From contig CBDDKM010000010.1 of assembly GCA_965230225.1 (NCBI GenBank), positions 124,001-188,000 of the forward strand: 64,000 nucleotides of DNA. Reading direction: 5' to 3'. This document shows positions 42,319-50,499 of this stretch, in pieces. The translations under genes were made by a program, and so were the position numbers. The stretch is from CALSMU01 sp965230225. GTDB taxonomy: Bacteria; Bacteroidota; Bacteroidia; Flavobacteriales_D; Parvicellaceae. The notes below the pieces were generated by a model. That model worked only from the letters and a program-made list of their open reading frames with translations. It was not told where the DNA came from and searched no databases. The first letter of the stretch is position 1. Each line of letters begins with the position of its first letter.

Positions 42319-43134
42319 ATGAGTTTTAATAGTACGGATAGTTATATTGCATCAGATGGATTGAAGGTAGCGGTTAACGCTTCTATTGCGTTAGAAAAAC
42401 CGCTTATTGTAAAAGGAGAACCCGGAACTGGGAAAACACTTCTGGCCATTGAAATTGCAAAATCGCTGAATAAGAGATTAATTTCCTGGCACATTAAATC
42501 CACCACTACAGCTCAACAAGGGCTGTATGAGTACGATGCGGTATCCAGACTTAGAGATTCTCAATTAGGTGACGAGAAGGTAAATGACATTGCCAACTAC
42601 ATTGTAAAAGGGAAATTATGGGAAGCTTTTGATTCGGACGAGCAAGTTATACTTCTGATTGATGAAATAGATAAAGCAGACATTGAATTCCCTAATGACT
42701 TACTACAGGAGCTAGATAAGATGGAATTTTACTGTTATGAACTTAAAAAAACTGTAACAGCTCGTCATCGTCCTATTATTATCATTACCTCCAACAACGA
42801 AAAAGAGCTTCCTGATGCCTTTTTAAGAAGATGCATGTTTCATTACATTGCATTTCCGTGCAGAGAAACCTTAAAGCAAATCATCGACGTACACTATCCT
42901 GACCTTGAAAATGAACTCATCGAATCGGCCATGAGATTGTTTTACGATTTAAGAAGCACCAGAGGGATCAAAAAACGACCAAGTACCTCAGAGATTATCG
43001 ATTGGTTAAAGTTGCTAAGTATAGGTAAAATTACCTCCTCGGAACTGGATCAATGGAAACCGGGACAAGGCGATTTTCCTTATTCTGGAGCATTGCTTAA
43101 AAATGAACAAGATTTATTGACTCTTAGACTCTAA
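42319..43134 (+). CDS. MoxR-family AAA+ ATPase
   Basis: 271 residues. Walker A GEPGTGKTLLAIEIA near 33-47, Walker B LLIDEIDKADIEFPNDLLQELD near 110-130, sensor-like IIITSNNEKELPDAFLRRCMFHYI. This is the MoxR branch used with VWA-domain partners to remodel or activate proteins (metal insertion or complex maturation). It ends directly next to the VWA gene, which starts four bases after its stop, so the two form a functional pair. The client is unknown; no likely target gene lies next to them. Confidence 0.92.
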   Translation: MSFNSTDSYIASDGLKVAVNASIALEKPLIVKGEPGTGKTLLAIEIAKSLNKRLISWHIKSTTTAQQGLYEYDAVSRLRDSQLGDEKVNDIANYIVKGKLWEAFDSDEQVILLIDEIDKADIEFPNDLLQELDKMEFYCYELKKTVTARHRPIIIITSNNEKELPDAFLRRCMFHYIAFPCRETLKQIIDVHYPDLENELIESAMRLFYDLRSTRGIKKRPSTSEIIDWLKLLSIGKITSSELDQWKPGQGDFPYSGALLKNEQDLLTLRL

Positions 43135-43137
43135 TTG

Positions 43138-44316
43138 ATGTTTCTGGATTTCTTCCTCATATTGAAGAATCAAGGAGTTCCGGTAACGCTTAAGGAATAC
43201 CTGATGCTACTCGAGGCTTTGGACAAAGGTGTTATTGAACAAAGAGTGGATGATTTCTATCATCTGAGTAAATCCGTATTGGTAAAAAAGGAAAAGCACC
43301 TGGATCGATTTGATCAATTATTTGGAGCCTATTTTGAAGGAATTGAAACTATCCCAAACGAAGAGTTTTTTAAAATCCCGGAAGAGTGGATGAAGAAAAA
43401 CTCCGAAAAGCTACTTTCTCCTGAACAAATGGAACAGATTAAGGCCATGGGAGGCCTGGATAAGGTACTAGATCGCCTAAAAGAGCTGATCAAAGAGCAG
43501 AAAGAACGACACGAAGGTGGGAGCAAATGGATAGGTACAGGAGGAACTTCTCCGTTTGGTGCTTACGGCTACAACCCGGAAGGTATCAGAATTGGTCAAC
43601 ACGAAAGCAGGCACAGAAGAGCAATCAAAGTATGGGATAAAAGAGAGTTCAAAAACCTGGACGACTCTGTAGAGTTAGAAACCAGAAACATGAAAATGAT
43701 TCTGAAAAAACTCAGGGTACTTACCCGTGAAGGTTCTCCACAAGAACTAGATCTTCCCAGAACCATCAAAAACACCTCAAATAATGGTGGTATGCTTCAA
43801 CTGGAAATGGTTCCAAGTAAGCGAAACAACGTAAAAGTATTGCTGTTTTTCGACATTGGAGGAAGCATGGATGATCACATTGAATTGTGTTCCCAATTAT
43901 TTAGCGCCGCTAAATATGAATTCAAACACATGGAGCACTATTACTTCCACAATTGCATTTACGAAAAGCTGTGGAAGGATAATATTAGACGTTGGGACGA
44001 TGCCATTTCCACCTACGATGTATTGCATAAATACAATAGCGAGTATAAAGTGATTATTGTTGGGGATGCCAGCATGTCTCCTTACGAAATCATGTCGCAA
44101 TATGGAAGTGTAGAACATTACAATCAAGAGCCTGGAAGAGTCTGGATGGAAAGGATTCTGGAACAATTCCCCAATACGGTATGGCTCAACCCTGAAAAGG
44201 AAAAATACTGGCGAATGACCCAATCCATAGGGATGATGCAAAACATCGTTAAAGGCAACATGTTTCCACTAACCAAAGGGGGGATAGAAAAGGCGATAGA
44301 ATGCTTGATGAAGTAA
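43138..44316 (+). CDS. CoxE-like VWA-domain protein
   Basis: About 392 residues. The ATG at 43138 is preferred to the TTG at 43135. The N-terminal part (LILKNQGVPVTLKEYLMLLEAL) resembles VWA-containing CoxE-like proteins. The C-terminal VWA domain has a MIDAS-type motif FFDIGGSMDDH (DxGGS rather than DxSxS) near residue 240, followed by YYFHNCIYEKLW and IIVGDASMSPYEI. The usual role is to act with the MoxR ATPase encoded just upstream. The terminal WLNPEKEKYW and MFPLTKGGIEKAIE segments are typical of this Bacteroidota subfamily. Confidence 0.88.
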   Translation: MFLDFFLILKNQGVPVTLKEYLMLLEALDKGVIEQRVDDFYHLSKSVLVKKEKHLDRFDQLFGAYFEGIETIPNEEFFKIPEEWMKKNSEKLLSPEQMEQIKAMGGLDKVLDRLKELIKEQKERHEGGSKWIGTGGTSPFGAYGYNPEGIRIGQHESRHRRAIKVWDKREFKNLDDSVELETRNMKMILKKLRVLTREGSPQELDLPRTIKNTSNNGGMLQLEMVPSKRNNVKVLLFFDIGGSMDDHIELCSQLFSAAKYEFKHMEHYYFHNCIYEKLWKDNIRRWDDAISTYDVLHKYNSEYKVIIVGDASMSPYEIMSQYGSVEHYNQEPGRVWMERILEQFPNTVWLNPEKEKYWRMTQSIGMMQNIVKGNMFPLTKGGIEKAIECLMK

Positions 44317-44455
44317 GTTGATGGGTACTTACAATGATTCCAATCATAAAATCTTGTGCTAAACTTTTAAACCTTTGTAACCATTGTATTTTCAAGGAGT
44401 TGCGGCAAAATTAATTCTTGTAACATTTGAGACATTCTTTCTGGTGCAGCTCCAG

Positions 44456-44463
44456 TAAATTTG
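44456..44463 (+). promoter_or_regulatory. Candidate -7 element for the thioredoxin-fold gene
   Basis: TAAATTTG fits TAnnTTTG and lies 17 bases before the ATG at 44481; no well-spaced -33 element is evident. Confidence 0.4.
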
Positions 44464-44480
44464 TACTATCAAATTAGATT

Positions 44481-45059
44481 ATGATTACAAAAGATATATT
44501 TAATAATGCCATGACCTTCGACGAATTCTACACGAAGGTGAAAGAGCTTTTCGAAAACAACGAGTCCACTAATGGAGATAACTCAGAAGCAATGCTGGAT
44601 TATACCAAATTAGGGATTCAACGCATTAAACGTGGACTTAAAACCACCTCAGTAGACGAATCTATTGCAGATAAACTAATGAACACCAAATCCACTAACT
44701 GGTTATTAATTACAGAAGGTTGGTGTGGTGATGGTGCCAATAGCGCTCCAGTATTTGCCAGGTTAGCCGAAGCTAACCCTAACATCAATCTTAAAGTACT
44801 TCTTAGAGATGAAAACAAAGAGTTGATGCAAAATTACCTAACCAATGGCGGAATGGCTATTCCGATATTGATCTTACTAGACGACGATTTTAATGAAATA
44901 GGTGTATGGGGACCAAGACCGGCTCCAGCCCAAGAAATGGTTATGGAAAACAAAGTTAATCCAACCATGCCTCCTGAAGAGTTTAAAGTTGAATTGCAAA
45001 AATGGTATATAAACGATAAAACGAAAACCACTCAAGAGGAATTAGCGGAGTTGCTGTAA
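44481..45059 (+). CDS. Thioredoxin-family protein
   Basis: 192 residues, no signal peptide. The thioredoxin fold is in the second half: WLLITEGWCGDGANSAPVFARLAEANPNI, then LKVLLRDENKELMQNYLTNGGMAIPILILLDDDFNEIGVWGPRP. The active site is EGWCGDGA, with only one Cys (C-G-D in place of C-x-x-C), so it is not a dithiol oxidoreductase; a monothiol or non-redox role is likelier. The N-terminal 65 residues are helical. Proteins of this type are common in Bacteroidota and poorly characterised. Followed by a strong terminator. Confidence 0.8.
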   Translation: MITKDIFNNAMTFDEFYTKVKELFENNESTNGDNSEAMLDYTKLGIQRIKRGLKTTSVDESIADKLMNTKSTNWLLITEGWCGDGANSAPVFARLAEANPNINLKVLLRDENKELMQNYLTNGGMAIPILILLDDDFNEIGVWGPRPAPAQEMVMENKVNPTMPPEEFKVELQKWYINDKTKTTQEELAELL

Positions 45060-45079
45060 CCCAATCATTTCTTTATACA

Positions 45080-45113
45080 AAAAGCCCCGTTCAAGAATTT
45101 GAACGGGGCTTTT
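45080..45113. terminator. Bidirectional terminator between the thioredoxin-fold gene and purL
   Basis: Fourteen perfect pairs (AAAGCCCCGTTCAA / TTGAACGGGGCTTT) with loop GAAT, flanked by A and T runs; it lies between convergent genes. Confidence 0.95.
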
Positions 45114-45132
45114 ACTTTATATCCTATTAAGA

Positions 45133-47367
45133 TTATTTCAACTTATCTCCAAGAGCATTGTCGTACTTCTCTTTAGCATCTTTGATGAATCCATAGTGCT
45201 CATCATCAATTACCATTTTACCTTGAGTTACATGTCCTAATAAAGTAAATGGCACATTAGAAGCCATCATGAAATCAAGGAATTCATCTTCAACAGCGTT
45301 ATCCACTGTTACCACCACTCTACCTTGAGCTTCTCCAAACAGGTAAGCATCTTCTCTAACTTCAGAATCAGTTACGATATCAAAACCAAGCTCTCTTGGC
45401 ATCGACATTTCTGTTAGAGCAATGAATAAACCTCCATCCGCACAATCATGAACAGCATTAACCAATTTGTTTTGAATCAATCCTTTAATGGACTCTTGCA
45501 TCGTGTATTCTTCTTCTAAATTGAAGTATGGTGCAGGCGAACCTTTTACTCCATGGTAGCTAGCTAAGTACTCAGAACTGTTGATACACTCAACTGCTTT
45601 ACCAATGATAAAGATCAAATCTCCTTTTTGTTTAAAGTCTAAAGACATTTTGTTGTCTTTGTTATCCAATACACCTAACATACCAATGGTTGGTGTCGGG
45701 AATACCGGAACTTCTTCTCCATCAATAACCGATTGGTTATAGAAACTCACGTTCCCTCCTGTTACTGGAGTTTGGAATTTAGTACAAGCAGCAGTCATAC
45801 CTTTTACAGATCCAACAAATTGCCAGTAAGATTCTGGGTTGTATGGGTTACCGAAGTTCAAGCAGTTGGTAATTGCCGAAGGCTCACCTCCTGAACACAC
45901 AATGTTACGAGCTGCTTCAGATACTGCAATGGCACACCCTACTTCAGGGTCAGCATTTACATATCTTGAATTACAATCAACCGTCATTGCCAATGCTTTG
46001 TTGGTTCCTTTGATGTTTACAATTCCCGCATCAGAAGGTGCATTTGTACTCATGTTAGCAGTTCCTACCATGCTATCGTATTGCTCGTAAACCCAACGCT
46101 TAGAAGCAATGTTTGGGTGTGTAAGCAAGAAATTAGCTACCTCTACAAGGTTATCCGGTTGTTTTACATCGTTGATGTTAAACTTTTGGAACTCCTGATA
46201 GTAAGCAGGCTCTTTGTACTCTCTTTTGTATTGCGGAGCTCCTCCTCCAAGAACAAGAGAATCAGCATTTACACAAGCAACTACCTGACCTCCCATTGAG
46301 AACTCAACCATACCATCATCGGTAACAACACCAATTTCTGCACAGTTTAAATCCCATTTATCGAAAATATCCTGAACGATTTGTTCTTTTCCTTTCTCAA
46401 CAACAACCAACATTCTTTCCTGAGACTCTGATAATAGGATTTCCCAGTCTTTCATGTCTTTTTGTCTGGTAGGTACTAAATCAAGGTTGATTTTCATTCC
46501 TACCTCTCCAGCTGCACTCATTTCGCAAGTAGAACAAGTAATACCAGCTGCTCCCATATCTTGCATACCAACTACAGCGTCGGTTTTTGCCAACTCTAAA
46601 GTAGCTTCTAGCAATAATTTTTCCTGGAATGGATCACCTACCTGAACAGCAGGAAGATCGTCCATAGAATCTTCTGTAATATCTTTAGAAGCGAAAGCCG
46701 CTCCGTGAATTCCATCTTTTCCTGTTGAAGACCCAACAATGAATACCGGGTTTCCTGGTCCGCTAGCCGTAGCAGAGATCATATCTCCCACATTCATAAT
46801 ACCAGCAGAGAATGCATTTACCAATGGATTTTGGTTGTAGCTATCGTCGAAGAATACCTCTCCTCCAACAATCGGAATACCGAATGAGTTTCCGTAATCT
46901 CCAATTCCTTTAGTAACACCTTTCACCAACCACTTTGTTCTGTCATGATCAATGTTTCCGAAACGCAAAGAGTTCAATTGAGCTACCGGACGAGCACCCA
47001 TCGTGAAAATATCACGGTTAATTCCTCCAACACCAGTTGCAGCTCCTTGATAAGGCTCAAGAGCACTAGGGTGATTGTGAGACTCAATTTTGAAACAGCA
47101 GGCAATTCCATCTCCAATATCCACCAATCCGGCGTTCTCCTCTCCTGCTTTCACCAACATTTTTGGACCATCTTTAGGCAATGTTTTTAACCAAAGAATT
47201 GAATTTTTGTACGAGCAATGCTCACTCCACATTACTGAGTATACACTCATTTCAGTAAAATTCGGGGTTCTCCCCATGATCTCTTTGATCAATTCGAATT
47301 CAGATTCCAACAATCCTAATTCTTTCGCTTGTTCTAATGTAGCTTCGTTTGTTGCTGTAACACTCAT
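45133..47367 (-). CDS. purL: Phosphoribosylformylglycinamidine synthase, small-type PurL subunit
   Basis: 744 residues, the short PurL that works with separate PurS and PurQ rather than the large single-chain enzyme. Motifs: MWSEHCSYKNS, KIESHNHPSALEPYQGAATGVGGINRD, AQLNSLRFG, GKDGIHGAAFAS, VQVGDPFQEKLLLEA, VGMQDMGAAGITCSTCEMSAAGEVGM, SCSGGEPSAITN-like segment, VHDCADGGLFIALTEM. It converts FGAR, ATP and ammonia into FGAM in purine synthesis. PurS and PurQ are not in this window. A TAnnTTTG element lies upstream. Confidence 0.97.
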   Translation of the reverse strand: MSVTATNEATLEQAKELGLLESEFELIKEIMGRTPNFTEMSVYSVMWSEHCSYKNSILWLKTLPKDGPKMLVKAGEENAGLVDIGDGIACCFKIESHNHPSALEPYQGAATGVGGINRDIFTMGARPVAQLNSLRFGNIDHDRTKWLVKGVTKGIGDYGNSFGIPIVGGEVFFDDSYNQNPLVNAFSAGIMNVGDMISATASGPGNPVFIVGSSTGKDGIHGAAFASKDITEDSMDDLPAVQVGDPFQEKLLLEATLELAKTDAVVGMQDMGAAGITCSTCEMSAAGEVGMKINLDLVPTRQKDMKDWEILLSESQERMLVVVEKGKEQIVQDIFDKWDLNCAEIGVVTDDGMVEFSMGGQVVACVNADSLVLGGGAPQYKREYKEPAYYQEFQKFNINDVKQPDNLVEVANFLLTHPNIASKRWVYEQYDSMVGTANMSTNAPSDAGIVNIKGTNKALAMTVDCNSRYVNADPEVGCAIAVSEAARNIVCSGGEPSAITNCLNFGNPYNPESYWQFVGSVKGMTAACTKFQTPVTGGNVSFYNQSVIDGEEVPVFPTPTIGMLGVLDNKDNKMSLDFKQKGDLIFIIGKAVECINSSEYLASYHGVKGSPAPYFNLEEEYTMQESIKGLIQNKLVNAVHDCADGGLFIALTEMSMPRELGFDIVTDSEVREDAYLFGEAQGRVVVTVDNAVEDEFLDFMMASNVPFTLLGHVTQGKMVIDDEHYGFIKDAKEKYDNALGDKLK

Positions 47368-47414
47368 TTAGTTTGTGTTTATGAATTAAACGTTTCAGTT
47401 TTAATTTTGAGCCA

Positions 47415-47422
47415 CAAAAGTA
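47415..47422 (-). promoter_or_regulatory. Candidate -7 element for purL
   Basis: TACTTTTG on the minus strand fits TAnnTTTG and lies 48 bases before the purL ATG. No strong -33 element is visible. Confidence 0.35.
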
Positions 47423-47500
47423 AGCATTTCAAGGAGGTTTATTGTTCTTTTTAATCGCCTTTATTTATTAACAAGCGGATTTATTTTGTTTATAGCTTCG

Positions 47501-48862
47501 GTGAATAATTCTATAGGTTATTACATTTGCTTCACTTTGAATTTATTAATCGTCATAGGGTATTTAATATTGCTGATTTGGGCCATCCGAAAATGGAGTT
47601 TTTTTACCAATTCAAAAATCAGCCCCAACGTACTTACCTTCATTTTTGTATTCAAATTTGGACTGGGGTTGTTCCTCACCTGGATTTACACACAACACTA
47701 CCCAGAAAGATCAGAAGCAGATATATTCAAGTATTTTGATGATAGCGAATACCTCTATAATGCTTTGTTTACCGAACCAAGTGATTTTTTCAAAATGCTG
47801 TTTAGCTACGACAACAACAACGACTATTTCTTTAGTGAGTACTACAGTAAAATGAACAACTGGGATCGATCTTACGATTCTAATATTTACAACGACTCCC
47901 ATACCATTATTCGGTTAAATGCTGTGTTACGGATATTCTCTTTTGGGGTATTTCATGTTCACACCTTGTTTTTCTGTTTTCTAACTATGATAGGACTAAC
48001 TGCCTTGTACAGAACTGTAAAGGATTTCTTTACTCGAAAAAAAGGGGCTTTAATCGGAGCCATTTATTTCGTTCCTTCTGTATTGTTTTGGAGCTCTGGG
48101 GTTTTAAAAGAGAGTATCTTACTACTGGGGTTGGGATTATTAATGTTTTCGTTAGACAAGTTGATGAAGCAAAAATTTAGCTTCAATTCTGTTCTACTAC
48201 TTCTATTTTCTTTTGCTCTTTTATTTTACATCAAATTCTACGTGCTTATTGCCTTTATCCCATGTATTCTGGCCTATATTATAGTTCAGGTGTGGCAACC
48301 TAAAATCAAATCATTGGTATATGGTTCTATGCTGGCAATGTCTACCCTTTTTGCTTTTAACGCAGAGAAAATTCCTCCACACATCAATTTTGTGGAGGTA
48401 TTGGTTAGAAAACAAATGGACTTTAAACGACTTATTCGTTACCAGAATGCAGGAAGCAAGTTTGAGCTAACAGATATAACACCTTCCTTTTTGGGGATTG
48501 CTAAAGTGGTACCTGAAGCCCTGGCAAACTGTTTCATTCGACCGTTGCCATGGCGTGCCAACAATATACTATACTATCCGGCCATCTTCGAAAACCTATT
48601 GGTTTTATTCCTTATTGGCCTTAGTATTGTACATTGGATCAGAAAAAAAGTTCAGGTTCCCGAAGAGATCAGAAACCTACTTCTATTCTCGGTTTTCTTC
48701 ACACTAATATTGTTTGTCATTATAGGACTAACTACTCCGGTAGCCGGTGCTCTGGTTCGCTACAAAGTACCTGCGCTACCCTTTTTATTCATAGCACTAA
48801 TTGCCTTGATTGATTTGGAATCGATCACAAAAAAATACCCAATCTTAAAATTCCTTAACTAA
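47501..48862 (+). CDS. Polytopic membrane protein (GT-C or EpsG-like), about 453 aa
   Basis: No ATG begins this frame; I use the GTG at 47501 (an in-frame TTG at 47486 is the alternative). About ten hydrophobic segments are seen: FTLNLLIVIGYLILLIWAI, LTFIFVFKFGLGLFLTWI, VHTLFFCFLTMIGLTALYR, GALIGAIYFVPSVLFWSSGV, ILLLGLGLLMFSLDKL, SVLLLLFSFALLFYIKFYVLIAFIP and others. The WSSGVLKESILLLGLG segment and a long periplasmic loop with DIFKYFDDSEYLYNALF resemble polyprenol-dependent glycosyltransferases or polymerases of surface polysaccharides. This is an inference. Its stop overlaps the next start by one base. Confidence 0.65.
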   Translation: MNNSIGYYICFTLNLLIVIGYLILLIWAIRKWSFFTNSKISPNVLTFIFVFKFGLGLFLTWIYTQHYPERSEADIFKYFDDSEYLYNALFTEPSDFFKMLFSYDNNNDYFFSEYYSKMNNWDRSYDSNIYNDSHTIIRLNAVLRIFSFGVFHVHTLFFCFLTMIGLTALYRTVKDFFTRKKGALIGAIYFVPSVLFWSSGVLKESILLLGLGLLMFSLDKLMKQKFSFNSVLLLLFSFALLFYIKFYVLIAFIPCILAYIIVQVWQPKIKSLVYGSMLAMSTLFAFNAEKIPPHINFVEVLVRKQMDFKRLIRYQNAGSKFELTDITPSFLGIAKVVPEALANCFIRPLPWRANNILYYPAIFENLLVLFLIGLSIVHWIRKKVQVPEEIRNLLLFSVFFTLILFVIIGLTTPVAGALVRYKVPALPFLFIALIALIDLESITKKYPILKFLN

Positions 48863-50499
48863 TGAAATCACTTCTCATTGCCTTAACTGCCTGCTTGCTA
48901 TTAAGTTCCTGTATCACTAAACAGGAAGTGGATATGATTGTTCATAATGCTACTATCTACTCCATAGACGACAACAACAACATTCACGAAGCAATGGCCA
49001 TTAACAACGGTAAAATTGTGGCATTAGGAAAGGAAAATCAGATTCTGAATAAATACACTTCGGAAAATAAGATTGATGCAAAAATGGCAGTGGTAATGCC
49101 TGGGTTCATTGATGCTCATTGTCACTTTTTAGGATATGGTTTAAGCCTTCAACAGGTGGACCTTAAGGGCACACAATCTTTTGAAGAGGTGGTGGAAAGG
49201 TGTAAGGAATATGATAAAAATAAATTGGGTGATTGGATTGAAGGAAGAGGATGGGACAACACCAAATGGAAAAATGCCGAATTCCCAAACAAAAAAGCTC
49301 TGGACGAGGCTTTTCCGGAAACACCTGTACTCGTTAGAAGAATTGATGGACATGCTGCTCTGGCCAATCAAAAAGCACTTGACCTGGCAGGAATTACTAA
49401 AGAAACCACGCTTACAGGTGGATGGGTTGAAGTAATTGACGGAGAACTTACAGGTATATTATTAGATAATGCTGTGGACCTTGTAAGGGATATCATTCCT
49501 GAACCCAATGAGAAGATGAAGAAAAAAGCACTGATGGATGCACAGCGAAATTGTTTTGCTGTTGGATTAACTACCGTTGATGATGCAGGATTGGGAAAAT
49601 CGGACGTTCAACTAATTGAACAATTAGACAAGTCCGGAGAGCTAAGAATGAGGATGTACATTATGCTGAGCGACACCAAAGAAAACCTGGGCTATTACCT
49701 AGATACTGTTGGTGGGCCTTACAGAACAGAACGAGTAAATATCGGTGGATTTAAATTCTACGGAGATGGAGCACTTGGTTCTAGAGGTGCTTGTTTACTA
49801 CAACCTTATTCGGATGTTCCGGACAGCTCAGTATACGGGATGTTGTTGAGTAACCCTGAGTACTTCAGAGAACAAGCTCAACGAGTATACGACAGAGGGT
49901 TCCAGATGTGTACCCATTGTATTGGAGATTCTGCTTCTAGATTAATTCTTAACACTTATGGAGAAGTATTGGGAGGAGTTAACGATAAACGTTGGAGAAT
50001 AGAACACGCTCAAGTGGTAGATTCTGCAGATTTCTCGTTGTTCAGAAAATACACCATTATTCCTTCTGTTCAACCTACTCATGCCACATCGGATATGTTA
50101 TGGGCCGTATTGCGATTAGGTAAAAGAAGAAGTCCTAACGGCTATGCCTACAAAGACCTATTGGACCAAAACGGACTGGTTGCACTCGGTACAGATTTCC
50201 CTATTGAGAACATTAACCCAATAGAAACTTTCTATGCCGCAGTTGCCAGAAAAAATACTAATGGAGAACCAAAAAATGGATTTCAAATGGAAAATGCACT
50301 ATCCAGATTAGAAACCATTAAGGGAATGACCATTTGGGCAGCCCTTTCTAATTTCGAAGAAAATGATAAAGGTTCTTTAGAAATAGGAAAATATGCAGAT
50401 TTCATCATTCTGGACAAAGACATTATGACTGTTCCTGAAGAACAAATACTAAATACAAAAGTGATTTCAACTTACGTAGGAGGTGAGAAGGTATATTAA
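48862..50499 (+). CDS. YtcJ-like amidohydrolase lipoprotein
   Basis: 545 residues. MKSLLIALTACLLLSSC is a lipoprotein signal (Cys17). The catalytic domain is of the amidohydrolase superfamily, YtcJ/LAF3 branch: metal ligands in GFIDAHCHFLGYG (His86, His88), FKFYGDGALGSRGA, THCIGDSA, RIEHAQVV and GTDFPIENINP (Asp). The N- and C-terminal segments form the flanking beta-sandwich (VDMIVHNATIYSIDDNN; GSLEIGKYADFIILDKDI). A periplasmic or outer-membrane location is unusual but is known for lipid-anchored members. The substrate is unknown. The start overlaps the preceding membrane-protein gene, and the stop overlaps the convergent OmpA gene by four bases. Confidence 0.85.
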   Translation: MKSLLIALTACLLLSSCITKQEVDMIVHNATIYSIDDNNNIHEAMAINNGKIVALGKENQILNKYTSENKIDAKMAVVMPGFIDAHCHFLGYGLSLQQVDLKGTQSFEEVVERCKEYDKNKLGDWIEGRGWDNTKWKNAEFPNKKALDEAFPETPVLVRRIDGHAALANQKALDLAGITKETTLTGGWVEVIDGELTGILLDNAVDLVRDIIPEPNEKMKKKALMDAQRNCFAVGLTTVDDAGLGKSDVQLIEQLDKSGELRMRMYIMLSDTKENLGYYLDTVGGPYRTERVNIGGFKFYGDGALGSRGACLLQPYSDVPDSSVYGMLLSNPEYFREQAQRVYDRGFQMCTHCIGDSASRLILNTYGEVLGGVNDKRWRIEHAQVVDSADFSLFRKYTIIPSVQPTHATSDMLWAVLRLGKRRSPNGYAYKDLLDQNGLVALGTDFPIENINPIETFYAAVARKNTNGEPKNGFQMENALSRLETIKGMTIWAALSNFEENDKGSLEIGKYADFIILDKDIMTVPEEQILNTKVISTYVGGEKVY

